From Leptobrachium leishanense (taxonomy: Eukaryota; Chordata; Amphibia; Anura; Megophryidae): 64,000 bases of DNA. The notes under the pieces are model-generated. The model had not been told where the DNA came from, did no database searches, and saw nothing but the letters and a program-made list of their open reading frames with translations. Shown here in pieces: positions 36,790 to 47,900 of this stretch (positions within the stretch are counted from its first letter, which is position 1; every line of letters begins with the position of its first letter). The stretch is taken from NCBI GenBank assembly GCA_009667805.1, contig CM019069.1, positions 55,432,422 to 55,496,421 on the forward strand, read 5' to 3'. The position numbers were made by a program, and so were the translations under genes.

Positions 36790-39061
36790 TTATTTATTAA
36801 TTTATAAATTATTTTACCGAAAAGGATACATTGAGATTTATCTTGTTTTCAGGTATGTCCTGGGTTCAAGAACATTGAATTTTTACAGAAGGTACAGAAA
36901 TACAAAGTAATAAAATGCAAGATACTTGAAAATGAAAGAAATCTCAATGTATCCTTCCTGGTAAAATCCTTTCTCAAAAAAAAAAAAGATATTAAAAATA
37001 AAACACAAATGTACAGATTAATTAACAGAAAATAAATATGTAAGAAATATACTCCTTATGTTGCATGTTTACAGGTGCATTCTGTATTGAGGTATATTAA
37101 CCCCTTAGTGACCGGGCGGTTTTACACAAATCCGTCTTTTAGTGACCGCTGCTGTTTTTACGTTTCTGCGCTGTTACTGTTTAGGACAAATTTTCCTCTT
37201 ACTCGTTTATTCAACCCACACATATTATACACCCTTTTTCCCGCCATTAAATGGACTTTCTAGAAATACCATTATTTCCATCATATCGAATAATTTACTA
37301 TAAAAAAAATATGAAACATGAGGAAAAAAAAATTGTAAAAACACACTTTTTCGTAATTTAATCCCCAAAATCTACAACCACCCAAAAAGACCCCAGCTAA
37401 ATAGGTTCAAAATTTTGTCCCGAGACTAGAAATACCCAATTTTAACATGCGTTTGCTTTTTAACCCCTTCACTGCTGAGACAGTTCACCTATGTGCGCTG
37501 CGCTCATTCTGACCATTTTGTGCTAATTATTTTTATTTTTAGGTCCTATTTAATTAAACTCCCCCCAGACAAAAAAAACTTTTAAAAAACCCATTTTTTT
37601 ATTTTATTTAATTTTTTTATTATTTTTTTTTTATTAATTTTTTTTAAAAAAATTTTTTAAAACCAAACCTGGTCATGTTTGGTATCATTTGAAAGGCCAT
37701 AATCAGCTGCCATGGATCGGGAGATAAAGGGATCCTTAGGATCCCCTTATCTCTACATGGCAGCTAGAGGGTTAACTGGCCCACTGACATCCTCACACAT
37801 ATGGTGAGGTTGTCAGTGGGTGGGGGGGACCTGGAGGCTTGGCTGACATCCAAGATGTCAGCCCCCTCCAGGTTTGAATCGCGTTTTGGCGCCAATTGGC
37901 GCCGCAACGTGATCCGGCGGCGAAATGGTTAATGCCATACACCACTGAAAAGGGGAGGCTCTCCCCTCTCCAGCGGTGCAAATGGCATCTCCCTAGCTTC
38001 AATGGTTGGGGTGATAGAGGGCTCCGAAGGAGCCCCCCCTCCCCTCCATTGAAACACATGGGGGCACCTTCTGATGACGTCACCACGCAGCGTGGTGACG
38101 TCATCAGCCTCGCCTGCCCATGTAAATCACATGGGCAGGCTTCCTCCCTGCCAGATCGCCGTGGGATCCGACGAGGGAGGTGAGTATCGGGCGGGAGGGG
38201 GATTTGGTGCCGCTGACGTACCCTGTACGTCCACGGGTCTAAGGGAGACCCGTGGACAGGACGTACAGGGTACGTCAAGGGTCATTAAGGGGTTAATAGA
38301 GAGATCTCTTAAAGGACTTTAGACTGGGGGAGATTTGATGGCGTTTCTGAGGTTATTCCATAATTGTGGTGCTCTGTAGGAAAATAGGATCAAGCCACTT
38401 TCTTTTTGTATTGTGGTATTGCAAGTAAGGTGCTGGTCCAGGATCTGAGGTTATAGGACGAGGGAACTGCTGGAGGAAGCAGCCTATTCAGGTAGGGTGG
38501 TAGCTTCCCAGATAAGCTCTTAAACACCAGGTTGGAAAGGTGAAGGGTGCATCTGGATTCCAGTGACGGCCAGTTTAGTTCTTTTAACATGTCACAATGG
38601 TGGGTCATGTAGTTACATTGTAGCACAAAGCGGCAGAATGAGTTATTCAATGTAGTAAATTTATGAAGGTGTGTTTGCGGGCCACTGCATACACTACATC
38701 TCCGTATTCAATAGCTGGCATAAGCATTTGTTGTACAATTTGCTTTCTTACCGCGGGGCTCAGGCAGGATTTGTTTCTGTACAGGGCACCTAGTTTGGGG
38801 TAAAGTTTAGATGAGAGTTTTTCGATGTGGGGGCCAAAGGATAGATTTGGGTCTAGCCACATACCTAGATATTTGAGAGAAGTGACTGTGGTCAGCGTGT
38901 CATTTGATTTTGTCCTGACACATAGATTGGAAGGTTGTAATTTATGTAGTTTAGGTTCTGTTCCAAAGAGTAATGTGACAGTTTTGTCAGTATTTAAAAA
39001 AAGTTTGTTATCTGCGATCCACTTTTCTACCTCTGTGAATTGTTCTTGTAGCACGGCCTCT
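36790..39061 (-). mobile_element. L2-type LINE, 5'-truncated (copy 2), holding a piggyBac-like MITE
   Basis: The 3' tail is at 36790 (minus strand). A short inverted duplicate of the tail lies at 36929-36975. The coding part resumes at 38298 after the MITE and ends at about 39061, where the 5' truncation meets repeat R. Confidence 0.88.
37097..38296. mobile_element. piggyBac-like multi-hairpin MITE, copy 2
   Basis: TTAA at 37097-37100 and 38293-38296. Ends TTAACCCCTTAGTGACC and the complement of TTAACCCCTTAATGACC. Hairpins include about 37712-37764, 37782-37819, 37830-37872, 37888-37905, 38071-38107 (17-bp perfect arms), 38116-38142 and 38216-38278. At 37462 it contains a sequence like the left end of the 33117 element (TTAACCCCTTCACTGCTGAG), so it may be compound. 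It sits in a LINE whose other copies give the empty site. Confidence 0.85.
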
Positions 39062-39062
39062 A
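38390..39062 (-). pseudogene. L2-type LINE ORF2 C-terminal part (copy 2)
   Basis: Minus-strand frames 39062-38647 (EQFTEVEKWIADNKLFLNTD, YLGMWLDPNLSFGPHIEKL, AIEYGDVVYAV) and 38650-38390 (NWPSLESRCTLHLSNLVFKS, LPPYLNRLLPP) overlap through a frameshift. This is the region downstream of the YADD motif, so the catalytic core itself is missing. It shows the reading frame that is broken near 9030 in copy 1. Confidence 0.85.
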
Positions 39063-39160
39063 TCATTATATAACCCCCTGAATTTTATCCATGTAAGGTA
39101 GTGAGTGACCCCAGAGCTCTCCCTGTATTATGCCTTCTCTGTGACTGCTGTAATCTACCA

Positions 39161-40404
39161 GCAGAATGAGAATTACAATAAGGATTGAGGTTGATATTTG
39201 CAGCTTGTTTTATCTCTCTCCATGGTGAATGGGGAGAGGTAAAACAAAGGATTTTATTTCTCTATAGGGGCACACTAATCTTGCTTTAAAATGTTTGAAA
39301 ATTGGCTTCTTATATGCTAATGAGTGCTTTTCATTGTATTACAATACAAAAATTGAGTTAACTCGACTTTGGGAGTGATGGGATTAATGACTCAACTGCA
39401 TTATCAGTCAAGAGTGAGAATGCCACGATACATGAGGGAGACAAGTTAAATGGTGTCAGAGCAAAGACTTATTTACTTACTCCTAACTCACTTAAGTCAA
39501 TGAATTTACCAAATATATTTGTGACAATCCATTTGTTGTTATTTTTGTGTTTCTCTATATATAAATTAGCACTTTATCAATTCAGAAGAAAAGGAAATTC
39601 AGACATGTTTGCCAGTGGTTAGATCATGTTGTAATGAAAGGTCACTGTAGGTCATGGTTTTTTATCAAAACCACAAGCCATTGATGAACAGCATTCACCT
39701 CAACTGATATTCAACCAGATACCAGCATGGCACACATCAAATAATGACAAATGCCACAGTTTCTCAAAACACAGGCTGCAATAATGGTTGATAGAGATCT
39801 TTGAGGTGAGCGTATGACAAGATCCTGTAAAAGGTTTCAGGTAGATTCACCCACACTTGGCAGAGATTAAAGCGAGACTTTAGACATTTGGGTGAAATAT
39901 CGAAAGTGGTATTCTGGTTATGTTTCCTGCATCAGGTCATCAGTCATTTGTGCATTCAACTTTCATTACCTTAGAGCCCCTTAAGACAATTATGAAATGC
40001 CTTAATTTAATGAGTTGGAGTTCTAGGTAAATCATGAGCACAATTATATTAAGATTGGAGCTGACAGGTCCTTGTATATTACACCAATGCATTTTCAGCA
40101 TCCAGACATTGTTGCAAAGATTCTACATATAATTATATACTACAAGCCTGAAACATAAAAACATAGCAACCCGTCATGGGAAGAAAAGAATCACATGAGA
40201 CCACTTAGTTAACCCACTCCTTCATAATTCCTTTTCCTTCACTCTTACACTACCAAGTGATTTTCCAAAACCTATTTTGAGGAACCTGATGCACTGATAT
40301 TTCTACAACTGGGGGGCTATTTCAGCTGCTGCAGACTTTCTCCTTCTCTCTGAGCCTGATCACGCCCTCGGCACATAAGAACTGGAAATCACATCAAGGC
40401 ATCC
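39161..40404. other. No gene recognised
   Basis: No repeat or domain recognised. Confidence 0.5.
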
Positions 40405-40842
40405 TTAATCCTTTCAGAACCAGTGTTTTTTTTTAAATTTCTTTTCTCTTTTTTAAAAAAAAATAATTTTTAATTATACAGTAAGAAATATTTGGGAATA
40501 TTCCCAATGTATTCCTTACTGTAATACCCATTTGGGAGGCAGATGTCGCCATCTGCTGGCCAAAGGGAGTTTCTAGAGTTCTGAGCTCCGTGCAGGATCA
40601 TTGGGGAGCTGCCCGTTACAGACATTCCCCAGCTGGTTTTAAACTGTGTTAACCCCTCAGGCATCATGCCCACAATGATAAAACTTTAAGGGTGCGCCCT
40701 GGAGCCTAAAATGCAAAGAAAATTAATTTGCAAAAAAGGAATTTCATTTGCAGTGATACAGCATAGCTCCAGCTCGTGTTAACACAATCTCGGGCTGCTG
40801 CTGCTAATCGTGTATACACGATTACGGCAGTGACGGGGTTAA
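40405..40842. mobile_element. Possible piggyBac-like MITE
   Basis: TTAA at both ends. The right end is GGCAGTGACGGGGTTAA; the left end TTAATCCTTTCAGAACCAGTG-like is only a weak match. The hairpin CAGTAAGAAATATTTGGGAA / TTCCCAATGTATTCCTTACTG at about 40478-40522 has a few mismatches. Confidence 0.5.
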
Positions 40843-41587
40843 AGAATCTAAAGATTTCTTTTTTCTGATTGTGTTGTATAATGCTGTGATATTTCCTGTG
40901 TGGTTTATGGCATGACAAGTAACATATGTAAACACATGATACAGGTAATTTGCTAAGGTCACTGTGTATGTTTGACAGCTTGGTTCTTTCTTTGTAGATA
41001 AATGCAACAACATTAAAAAAAATCAGGCTTGTGCCTCTTCATGTGAAAGTAATTATAGTCAGTCATGTTCTCAATCCGTTTCAGCATCACTCAAATAACT
41101 AATAATAATCAACACCAGACAGACATTAATAAGGAAAAGCCCACACAACACTACGTTGTCCAACATGTATGCCCTCAAATCAAGGCTAGGAAAATGTGGA
41201 TTGAGAATATAACTTATGATACTAATAATATGAAAGAAGATATGATTGTGTTTGAAGAAATAACAATTATTTTCCACCAAAAATGATTGTTTAACTAAAA
41301 TAATATTGTCAGTACAATATTATTTAGAGTAGCCACAGACATCTGGCCAACATTCCATTAGAACAAGTCACCTCCTGAAGATGGTTTATCAACAAAACAC
41401 ACCTATTTCTTACTCATAACTATTTCGAAGACATTTTGATGTGAATCCATGGAGTAGACATGAAAACAAAGCCTATAAGAAAGACAAAGCGGGACACAAC
41501 AATGCTTCTCATGCAATCGGACAATACAAAACAACTCTTTAGCAGTAATTCACTAACCACTCATGTTCACTGCTGTAAACAAAGATA
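40843..41587. other. No gene recognised
   Basis: AT-rich; nothing recognised. Confidence 0.5.
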
Positions 41588-42111
41588 AAAATAACTAGGG
41601 ATGCACCCATATGATACTAGTATTGGTATGGTGCCAATGCCAGCATTTGCAGGAGTACTTGGCAGAAGGCATTAAAGAGCATCCCGCCAGCATTTCCCTC
41701 CGGTTGTCCGCGTTTTTTCACCAAGCTGGCTGGCCGTGTGTTCCCCTGTGCGGCCGCAGGGCAGATGAAGGCTGTGATGCGGCCTCCAGTCAATCTCGCG
41801 GGGTCATGAGACCTTGCGAGAGTGCGTTACAGCCTTCACAAGCCGGCGGCTGCTCAGAGAAACGGCCAGCCGGCACTCGGCAGAACATGCTGGGTATACA
41901 TGATTCTGAGGTCTGTATGGGTTTTGCATGATTCTGAGGTCTGTGCCTGGGTATACATGATTCTGAGCTCTGTGTCTGGCTATACATGCTATACATGTAT
42001 CTGGAGGTCTGTGTCTGGCTATACATGTATCTGGGGGTCTGAGTCTGGGTATACATTTATCTGGGGGTTGGCGACTGGGTATACATGTCTCTGGGGGTTT
42101 GTGTCTGGGTA

Positions 42112-42246
42112 TATTGTGATTGAATTTAAGCAGGCGTGGGATAGGCATAAGGCGATCCTAAATAAAATATAAAGATAAAGTATCCATGTAATTGGGCAGA
42201 CTAGATGGGCCGAAAGGTTCTTATTTGCTGACATTTTCTATGTTTC
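42112..42246 (+). repeat. CR1 LINE 3' tail
   Basis: GTGATTGAATTTAAGCAGGC through TTTTCTATGTTTCTAT matches the end of the CR1 at 61805-61945, including GCAGACTAGATGGGCCGAAA and the TTTCTATG tail repeat. Confidence 0.92.
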
Positions 42247-42303
42247 TATACATGTATCTGGAGGTCTGGGTATGTATCTGGGGCCTGTGTCTTGGTATAC
42301 ATG

Positions 42304-43341
42304 TGTAGCGCTGTGTTTAAATCTTACTGTGGCAGTACCTATTTTTGGCCACGGAGGGAGACAAGCGCGATCAGAGACACTGAACTTTGGGACTACATTT
42401 CCCGGCGTGCTTTGCAAACAGACAGGAAGTGGGTGGAACACAGACGCTGTACATCCTGTGCCTCGTGGAGAACACGCCAGAGCGCGCCAGGGAGTGCATG
42501 GAAGAGGACGCAGTGCTGCTGAGCGGAATCGTGACCAGGCCGGAGCGCAAGTGTGGCCTATTAGGAATCGAGTAGAGTTATCCTGCCTTGCCAGAAGGAG
42601 CCTTACCCACCGGCCATCACCACCAAGTGTATTCCAGACAAGCTGAGGACCCCGAGTAAGGAGTACCGCGAGTCCAACGGATGGGAGAGCAGGCGGTAGC
42701 TGGACAAGTCCGGGCTGGAACACAGAGAGCCTGAATATCGATCCAATAGCCGGTATCCCAGCGCGGAGACAAGCGGAGAGACGTCCTGGGTCAGCGGAGC
42801 CTCGGTGATCAGCGGATGGGTGAGAGGCCTCCAAGGCCGTTTCCACAAAAGTCCAAGCACGCTGTTGTTTATTTCTGAAACCCACAGGGCCCCAACGTGA
42901 CTAGTCGAAGACATCGCTTAAAAGATTCACTGGCCAGTTGAATAGTACCCGGGTACCATAACACACACATACACTCACAATTTGGGACTTAACCTGTTCG
43001 GGACTCACTCCCTAGTATCCGAAAAAGGGGAAAAGATTTGCATCTTATTTTATTTTCCGCTGCGCGTTTCTCGTAATTACGAAGCATTGTATTTTTTTTC
43101 TGCTCGGTCGCGTTTTTCCAGAAATACGAAGTCTCGCATTTCTTTTTCCCGCTGCGCGTTTACCGCAATACGAAATACTGTAAATATATCTACGAACACC
43201 GTGTCTTATTTTATGCCTTTTACTTCAGTAAACTATATAATTTATAAAATCCACAACGGTGCTGGAGTATATTTATTCCCTAGTGCGGGGAGACTGACCC
43301 GTGGTTCATTTTCAGCGGCTCCTCCGGGAGTGAGCGCTACA
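42304..43341 (+). repeat. 5' LTR
   Basis: Begins TGTAGCGCTGTG and ends GTGAGCGCTACA, a 9-bp terminal inverted repeat. Three imperfect repeats of about 45 bp, built on GCTGCGCGTTT and AATACGAA, lie at 43040-43185. A TATA-like CTATATAATTTATAAAAT at about 43231 could set transcription start near 43260. No AATAAA was seen. Long frames inside are not interpreted as genes. Confidence 0.96.
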
Positions 43342-43343
43342 CG

Positions 43344-43363
43344 TGGGGGCTCGTTTCCGGGAT
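43344..43363 (+). promoter_or_regulatory. Primer binding site, tRNA-Pro-like
   Basis: TGGGGGCTCGT followed by TTCCGGGAT, 2 nt after the LTR. It matches the retroviral tRNA-Pro site (TGGGGGCTCGTCCGGGAT) except for two extra T in the middle. The first 11 bases, which pair with the tRNA 3' end, are perfect. Confidence 0.8.
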
Positions 43364-43399
43364 CCAGTCTCTGGAAAAACCGCATCTAAAGGGTTAAAT

Positions 43400-44866
43400 A
43401 TGGATCCAGACACTGTTGCCGAATGGTGTGCGGAGCACAGTAGTCAGTTAGAATGTTGTATAGTCATGGATATTCCCGCAGACACTTGGGCCGAAGATCA
43501 GATTCGCCAGGCCGTGGCCGTGCTGACACCAGACCATCGGGGGTTAATTCTGGACATTAAAAAGAACACAGATACCTCTCACACGTATGTTCTTTTTGAA
43601 TGGAGAAAGGGTGTTCCAGTATGTTTTCAGGGCGCGAGCATGAAGCTGACCGATGAGGTGGAAGTCCAACTGATTCAGCCAAGTGCGCCACGTGGTGAAT
43701 CCGCAAGTGTTCCCGCGCCCAGTCCATTGGCCATGATCGGGCCTGAATTCATAGTGGCTATTGGAGATTTGCTGGCTAAGTGTCAGAGAACAAGCCCTCC
43801 GCACACTAACTTCGGTTATCGACGGTTGAGAAATTTTACAGGAAACGTACCAACTCCGGCGGGAGAAGAAACCTTTGAGGAATGGGTAGAACAGGCGATG
43901 CAGGCTCTGGATGAGTGGGACGTCCCTGAAGCCCAGAAAAAGCAAAGGATCACCGAGAGCTTAAAGGGACCTGCGTCAGAAGCGGTGAGAAACCTAAAAC
44001 TGAGTAGAAAAGACTGTACTGCTTTAGATTATTTAAACGTTTTGGAGGAAGTTTTTGGGCGAACAGAAAAGGCCGCAGAGCTTGTATATCAGTACGAACA
44101 CACCTATCAGCGGAAAGGTGAGAGAATGACCGAATACATGAGGCGCCTAGATAAGAAAGGGGCCGAGCCAGCCGAAGTGGATAAGATCCGAATAAAACAG
44201 ATCCTGAGGGGCTCTCAACCTCTAGATCCGGTGATGCTGCAGCTGAGAAGCAGGGCAGGTAATCAGGAACTGAAGTACCTGGAACTGATTCGAGCTGTCA
44301 GAGAGGAGGAGACTTTACTGGAGGAAAAATCCTTCAGGCGAGGGGAAAGGGTTTACGCACAACCTGTAAGGCATAACGACGGTCTGCAGCCTGAAAGCGA
44401 TTCGCTGGATACTTACGGGTCCGACGTGGACGAGCAAGAGCACCTGACCGCTTTTAAATCCACAGAGAGGGCTGCCAAAGAATTACACCTCTCTGAACGT
44501 GGTGAGTTGCACAAAACTGTTAAGAAAGTACAGGAAGCTCAAGCTGAATTGCAGCAGGCGCACGCGGAACTGTGCCGAGTGTTGATGAAGGTGACAGAGA
44601 TGCAGGCCGAGATGCAGAAGTTCCTCACAGGCATGCAGACAACCGGAGTTGCTGTGGCGTCTAGCCAAGGTCCTTTAACTGAATCACAACAGGCGACTGC
44701 GTCTCCACTTTCTAAAAAGAGATGTTTTGGTTGTGGAGAAATGGGCCACTTCCGCGCACAATGCAAAGACCGAAAGCCTGAGAAGAATAGAGTTGATGAG
44801 TTGTTAAAAGCCTTGAAGGAACTGTTATCTACCTCACCGGCGGGAAACGCCATGGGGCGCCAGTGA
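43400..44866 (+). CDS. gag: Gag polyprotein, PNMA-like, with CCHC zinc knuckle (intact)
   Basis: The start at 43400 is the first ATG after the LTR and gives 488 residues beginning MDPDTVAEWC. The frame is open upstream to 43343 but has no other ATG. Residues 1-100 or so resemble the N-terminal RRM-like domain of PNMA proteins (EWC, then an IP-DTW motif). Residues about 145-330 hold the capsid region, with RRLRNFTGNVPTPAGEE, FEEWVEQAMQALDEW, ITESLKGPASEAVRNL and VLEEVFG, close to PNMA capsid domains by eye. A coiled-coil-prone stretch follows (about 370-430), then CFGCGEMGHFRAQC, a CX2CX4HX4C knuckle. The role is capsid assembly and RNA packaging in the cytoplasm. YMRRLDKKGAEP looks about 8-9 residues shorter than the PNMA equivalent, possibly a deletion. 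The gag-pol -1 frameshift site lies 19 nt before the stop. Confidence 0.93.
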   Translation: MDPDTVAEWCAEHSSQLECCIVMDIPADTWAEDQIRQAVAVLTPDHRGLILDIKKNTDTSHTYVLFEWRKGVPVCFQGASMKLTDEVEVQLIQPSAPRGESASVPAPSPLAMIGPEFIVAIGDLLAKCQRTSPPHTNFGYRRLRNFTGNVPTPAGEETFEEWVEQAMQALDEWDVPEAQKKQRITESLKGPASEAVRNLKLSRKDCTALDYLNVLEEVFGRTEKAAELVYQYEHTYQRKGERMTEYMRRLDKKGAEPAEVDKIRIKQILRGSQPLDPVMLQLRSRAGNQELKYLELIRAVREEETLLEEKSFRRGERVYAQPVRHNDGLQPESDSLDTYGSDVDEQEHLTAFKSTERAAKELHLSERGELHKTVKKVQEAQAELQQAHAELCRVLMKVTEMQAEMQKFLTGMQTTGVAVASSQGPLTESQQATASPLSKKRCFGCGEMGHFRAQCKDRKPEKNRVDELLKALKELLSTSPAGNAMGRQ

Positions 44867-44904
44867 AGGAGCAACCTAGGTGCCCGAAGATTGAACCCCG
44901 CTCC
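44842..44904 (+). promoter_or_regulatory. Programmed -1 ribosomal frameshift signal with H-type pseudoknot
   Basis: The slippery heptamer GGGAAAC at 44842-44848 is in the right phase (G GGA AAC in the gag frame). After a 6-nt spacer, stem 1 pairs GGGCGCC (44855-44861) with GGTGCCC (44879-44885), with one G-U pair. Loop bases GGAGC (44868-44872) can pair with GCTCC (44900-44904) as stem 2. The -1 frame entered here is the pol frame. The same heptamer is used at gag-pro junctions of some betaretroviruses. Confidence 0.88.
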
Positions 44905-47900
44905 AAAACTCAAGCCAGGGCTAAGAGGGCGAGAGGGCCCAAAGTCCGGCCAACTGCTGAGCCTGCCAGGACTGAAAGAGTTACTCCTTTAGCATCCGGA
45001 CCTACGTCATGGGGAAGCAATGCACACCCAAAACCTACACGGGCCAAGAAAAAGGCCAGGGTACAACAAACTGGGTCTAAATGTCCTGATACCGCCACCA
45101 AGTTTCCTGATCAACTGATAGGTCCTTCTCCTATTGTGCCAATCCAAGTGGAGGGAGTCTACACTAAAGCTCTGTTGGATTCGGGGGCTCAAGTGACACT
45201 GATCTACCGAGACTTCTATGAGAAACATTTGAAGCACATTCCTTTACAGAAATTGAAGGACCTGGAAATCTGGGGTATCGGAACTGAGAAACTCCCCTAT
45301 GACGGGTATCTACAGGTGAAATTGGAGATCGGATCCGAAGTCATCGGACAGTCCGGAGGTTGTGATGCATTGGCCATTGTGTGTCCTCGACCCTCAGGTG
45401 CAAACAGAAGTTCCATGATAGTGGGGACGAATACTGATTTGGTGCGGCGTCTCCTGACACCTATTGTATTGGAAGAAGGTTCTACTCAAGGAGTGCACCC
45501 CATGTTCCGTCCGGTCTATCAGAGGATGGTTGAAGAACAGAGGGCATCTGCCGAAGTGGGGCGCCTATGGAGATTGGAAGGAACGGAGAAGGTTCTGCAA
45601 GCAGGAGAAGTAGCAAGTTTCCGGGCTTCAGTCAAGTTGAATGGGTCGCGGCCAGGTCCCTATGTGGTGCTGGAGACCGATCTTAATCATGGGAGTGAAC
45701 CCGGAGTCGAAGTGATCCCTGAAATAATCTCCACTAAAGCTCTGAAAAGAACACGAGGAAGAGTCTCAGTCAGCGTGTGCAATGTGTCTGATTCTCCAGT
45801 AATCCTTAAAGCACGAATGCCTATCGGGCAGGTAGAGTCCGCTACGCCCCTCTCCACCGATTTAGGAGGGGGAGTGGATAAAGAGATTCCAGATGAAAGA
45901 TTCTACCCCAAGGACGCTCCTATTTCATCCGAGTGGAAGAAACGTCTTCAGTCTCAAGTTTTGAAGTGGAGAGAACTGTTCTCGAAAGATGAGTTCGACG
46001 TGGGCCTAGCTAAAAGTACCGAACACCGCATTCGATTACAAGAGGACAAGCCGTTTCGTGAAAGGTCAAGACGAGTTCCGCTGGGAGACTTAGATGATCT
46101 GCGAGAACAGCTGAATGAATTGCAAAGAACCAAGGTGATCCAAGAGTCCAGGAGTCCATACGCATCTCCAATAGTGATGGTCCGGAAGAAGAACGGTTCT
46201 GTCCGCCTATGCATAGACTACCGCACATTGAACCGGAGAACCATCCCAGACCAATATGCTACTCCTCGGATAGAAGATGCCTTACAGTGTTTGTCTGGAG
46301 CAAAATGGTTTAGCGTGCTAGACCTGCGAAGTGGGTATCACCAGATACCAATGCATCCCGAAGACAAAGAGAAAACTGCGTTCATCTGTCCGCTGGGGTT
46401 CTTTGAATTCAACAGAATGCCTCAAGGCCTTACGGGGGCTCCAGCCACGTTCCAACGGCTGATGGAGAAGACAGTCGGGGACATGAATCTGATCGAAGTA
46501 TTAGTGTACCTGGATGACATAATCGTGTTTGGGAAGACTCTGGAAGAGCATGAGCAACGTTTGGAGAAGGTCTTGAAGAGGCTCCACGAAGAGGGATTGA
46601 AACTGTCTCTGGAGAAATGCCAATTCTGTCTACCGTCTGTTACGTATCTGGGACATGTGGTCTCAGCAGAAGGTGTTTCGACAGATCCTCGGAAGTTGGA
46701 GGCCGTAGCTTCTTGGCCCAGACCCAGAAACGTCACTGAACTTAGATCTTTCTTGGGGTTCTGCTCTTATTATCGAAGATTTGTAGGAGGATTCGCGAAG
46801 ATAGCTCAACCACTGAACAAACTCCTACAGAAGGAAAACACCGAAGAAGGCTGCAAGGCCTCTGACCGAAACCCGTCAGCTCCAGGGCCAAGGAAAGCTC
46901 GAGAGTCCATACAGGGCGAATGGACTAGTCAGTGTGAAGGTGCTTTCTTGAAGTTAAAAGAGAGTCTAACTCAAGCTCCTGTCTTGGCCTATGCGGACCC
47001 TCACAAGCCGTATGAGTTACATGTGGATGCCAAGAGAAGGTCTAGGAGGAGTCCTGTATCAGGAGTATGGCGGATTGCTGAGGCCTGTAGCGTACGTGAG
47101 TCGGAGCCTTACGCCTTCTGAAAAGAACTATCCTACCCACAAGTTGGAGTTCCTAGCCTTGAAGTGGGCAGTGGTAGACAAGTTAAAAGACTATCTGTAT
47201 GGAGCCGAGTTTGTGATAAAAACGGATAACAATCCCCTTACCTATGTTCTTACTACTGCGAAACTGGACGCAACGGGACATCGGTGGTTGGCCGCTCTGT
47301 CAGGGTTTCGGTTCAGCCTGAAGTATCGCCCTGGGGTGAATAACCGAGATGCTGATGCTTTATCGAGAAGACCCTACACTACAGAATGGACTCAGTTAAC
47401 TCCAGACGGGGTGCAAGCTTTGTGTCAAGGAGCAGAGCGCCGGGTCAAGGGAGGGATTGAAGCGGAGGCCATAGGAGTTATGGCTGCGGCTGTTCCTGAG
47501 TTTTACTGTAACCTTACACAATTGAGGGATGAAAGTCTACCTACCTTTTCAAAACAAGACCTGAAGGCGGATCAGGCCAGAGACCCTTTGATTGCATTGA
47601 CCATAAAGGCCCTAACTGCGAACCAGCGGGAAATTCTGCTGACCAATTCTCCGGATGGAGCCAGATTGGTCTACAAAGAGTGGGAACGGTTGAAGATGTT
47701 GGATGGGGTGGTCTACCGAAGGGGCCCCTCAACAAGCGCTGAAGAGACTCAACAGCTATTCCTTCCCACTAAGCATAGAGAGAGTGTGTTGCGATCGTTA
47801 CATGATGAGCATGGACATTTGGGTGCTGAAAGAACTTTTAAGCTGGTGCGAGACAGATTCTATTGGCCTTGTATGAGAGCTGAAGTGGAAAGTTACTGCC

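Larger units (their letters stand above)
36408..39160. repeat. Unclassified interspersed repeat R, copy 2, split by a LINE
   Basis: Matches 23275-23740 in two parts: 36408-36787 and 39062-39160. The break falls right after GGGATTTTC, where copy 1 reads on without interruption. Confidence 0.75.

Noticed and set aside
41790..42172. Frames with repeated YMYSQTQ or GYTCIWG units
   Set aside because: Translations of the 30-bp minisatellite split by the Ty3 element.
42238..42885. Minus-strand frame of 215 codons in the 5' LTR
   Set aside because: It lies in the LTR, a shortened version is repeated in the 3' LTR (49525-49803), and it has no recognisable domain; GC-rich composition explains it.
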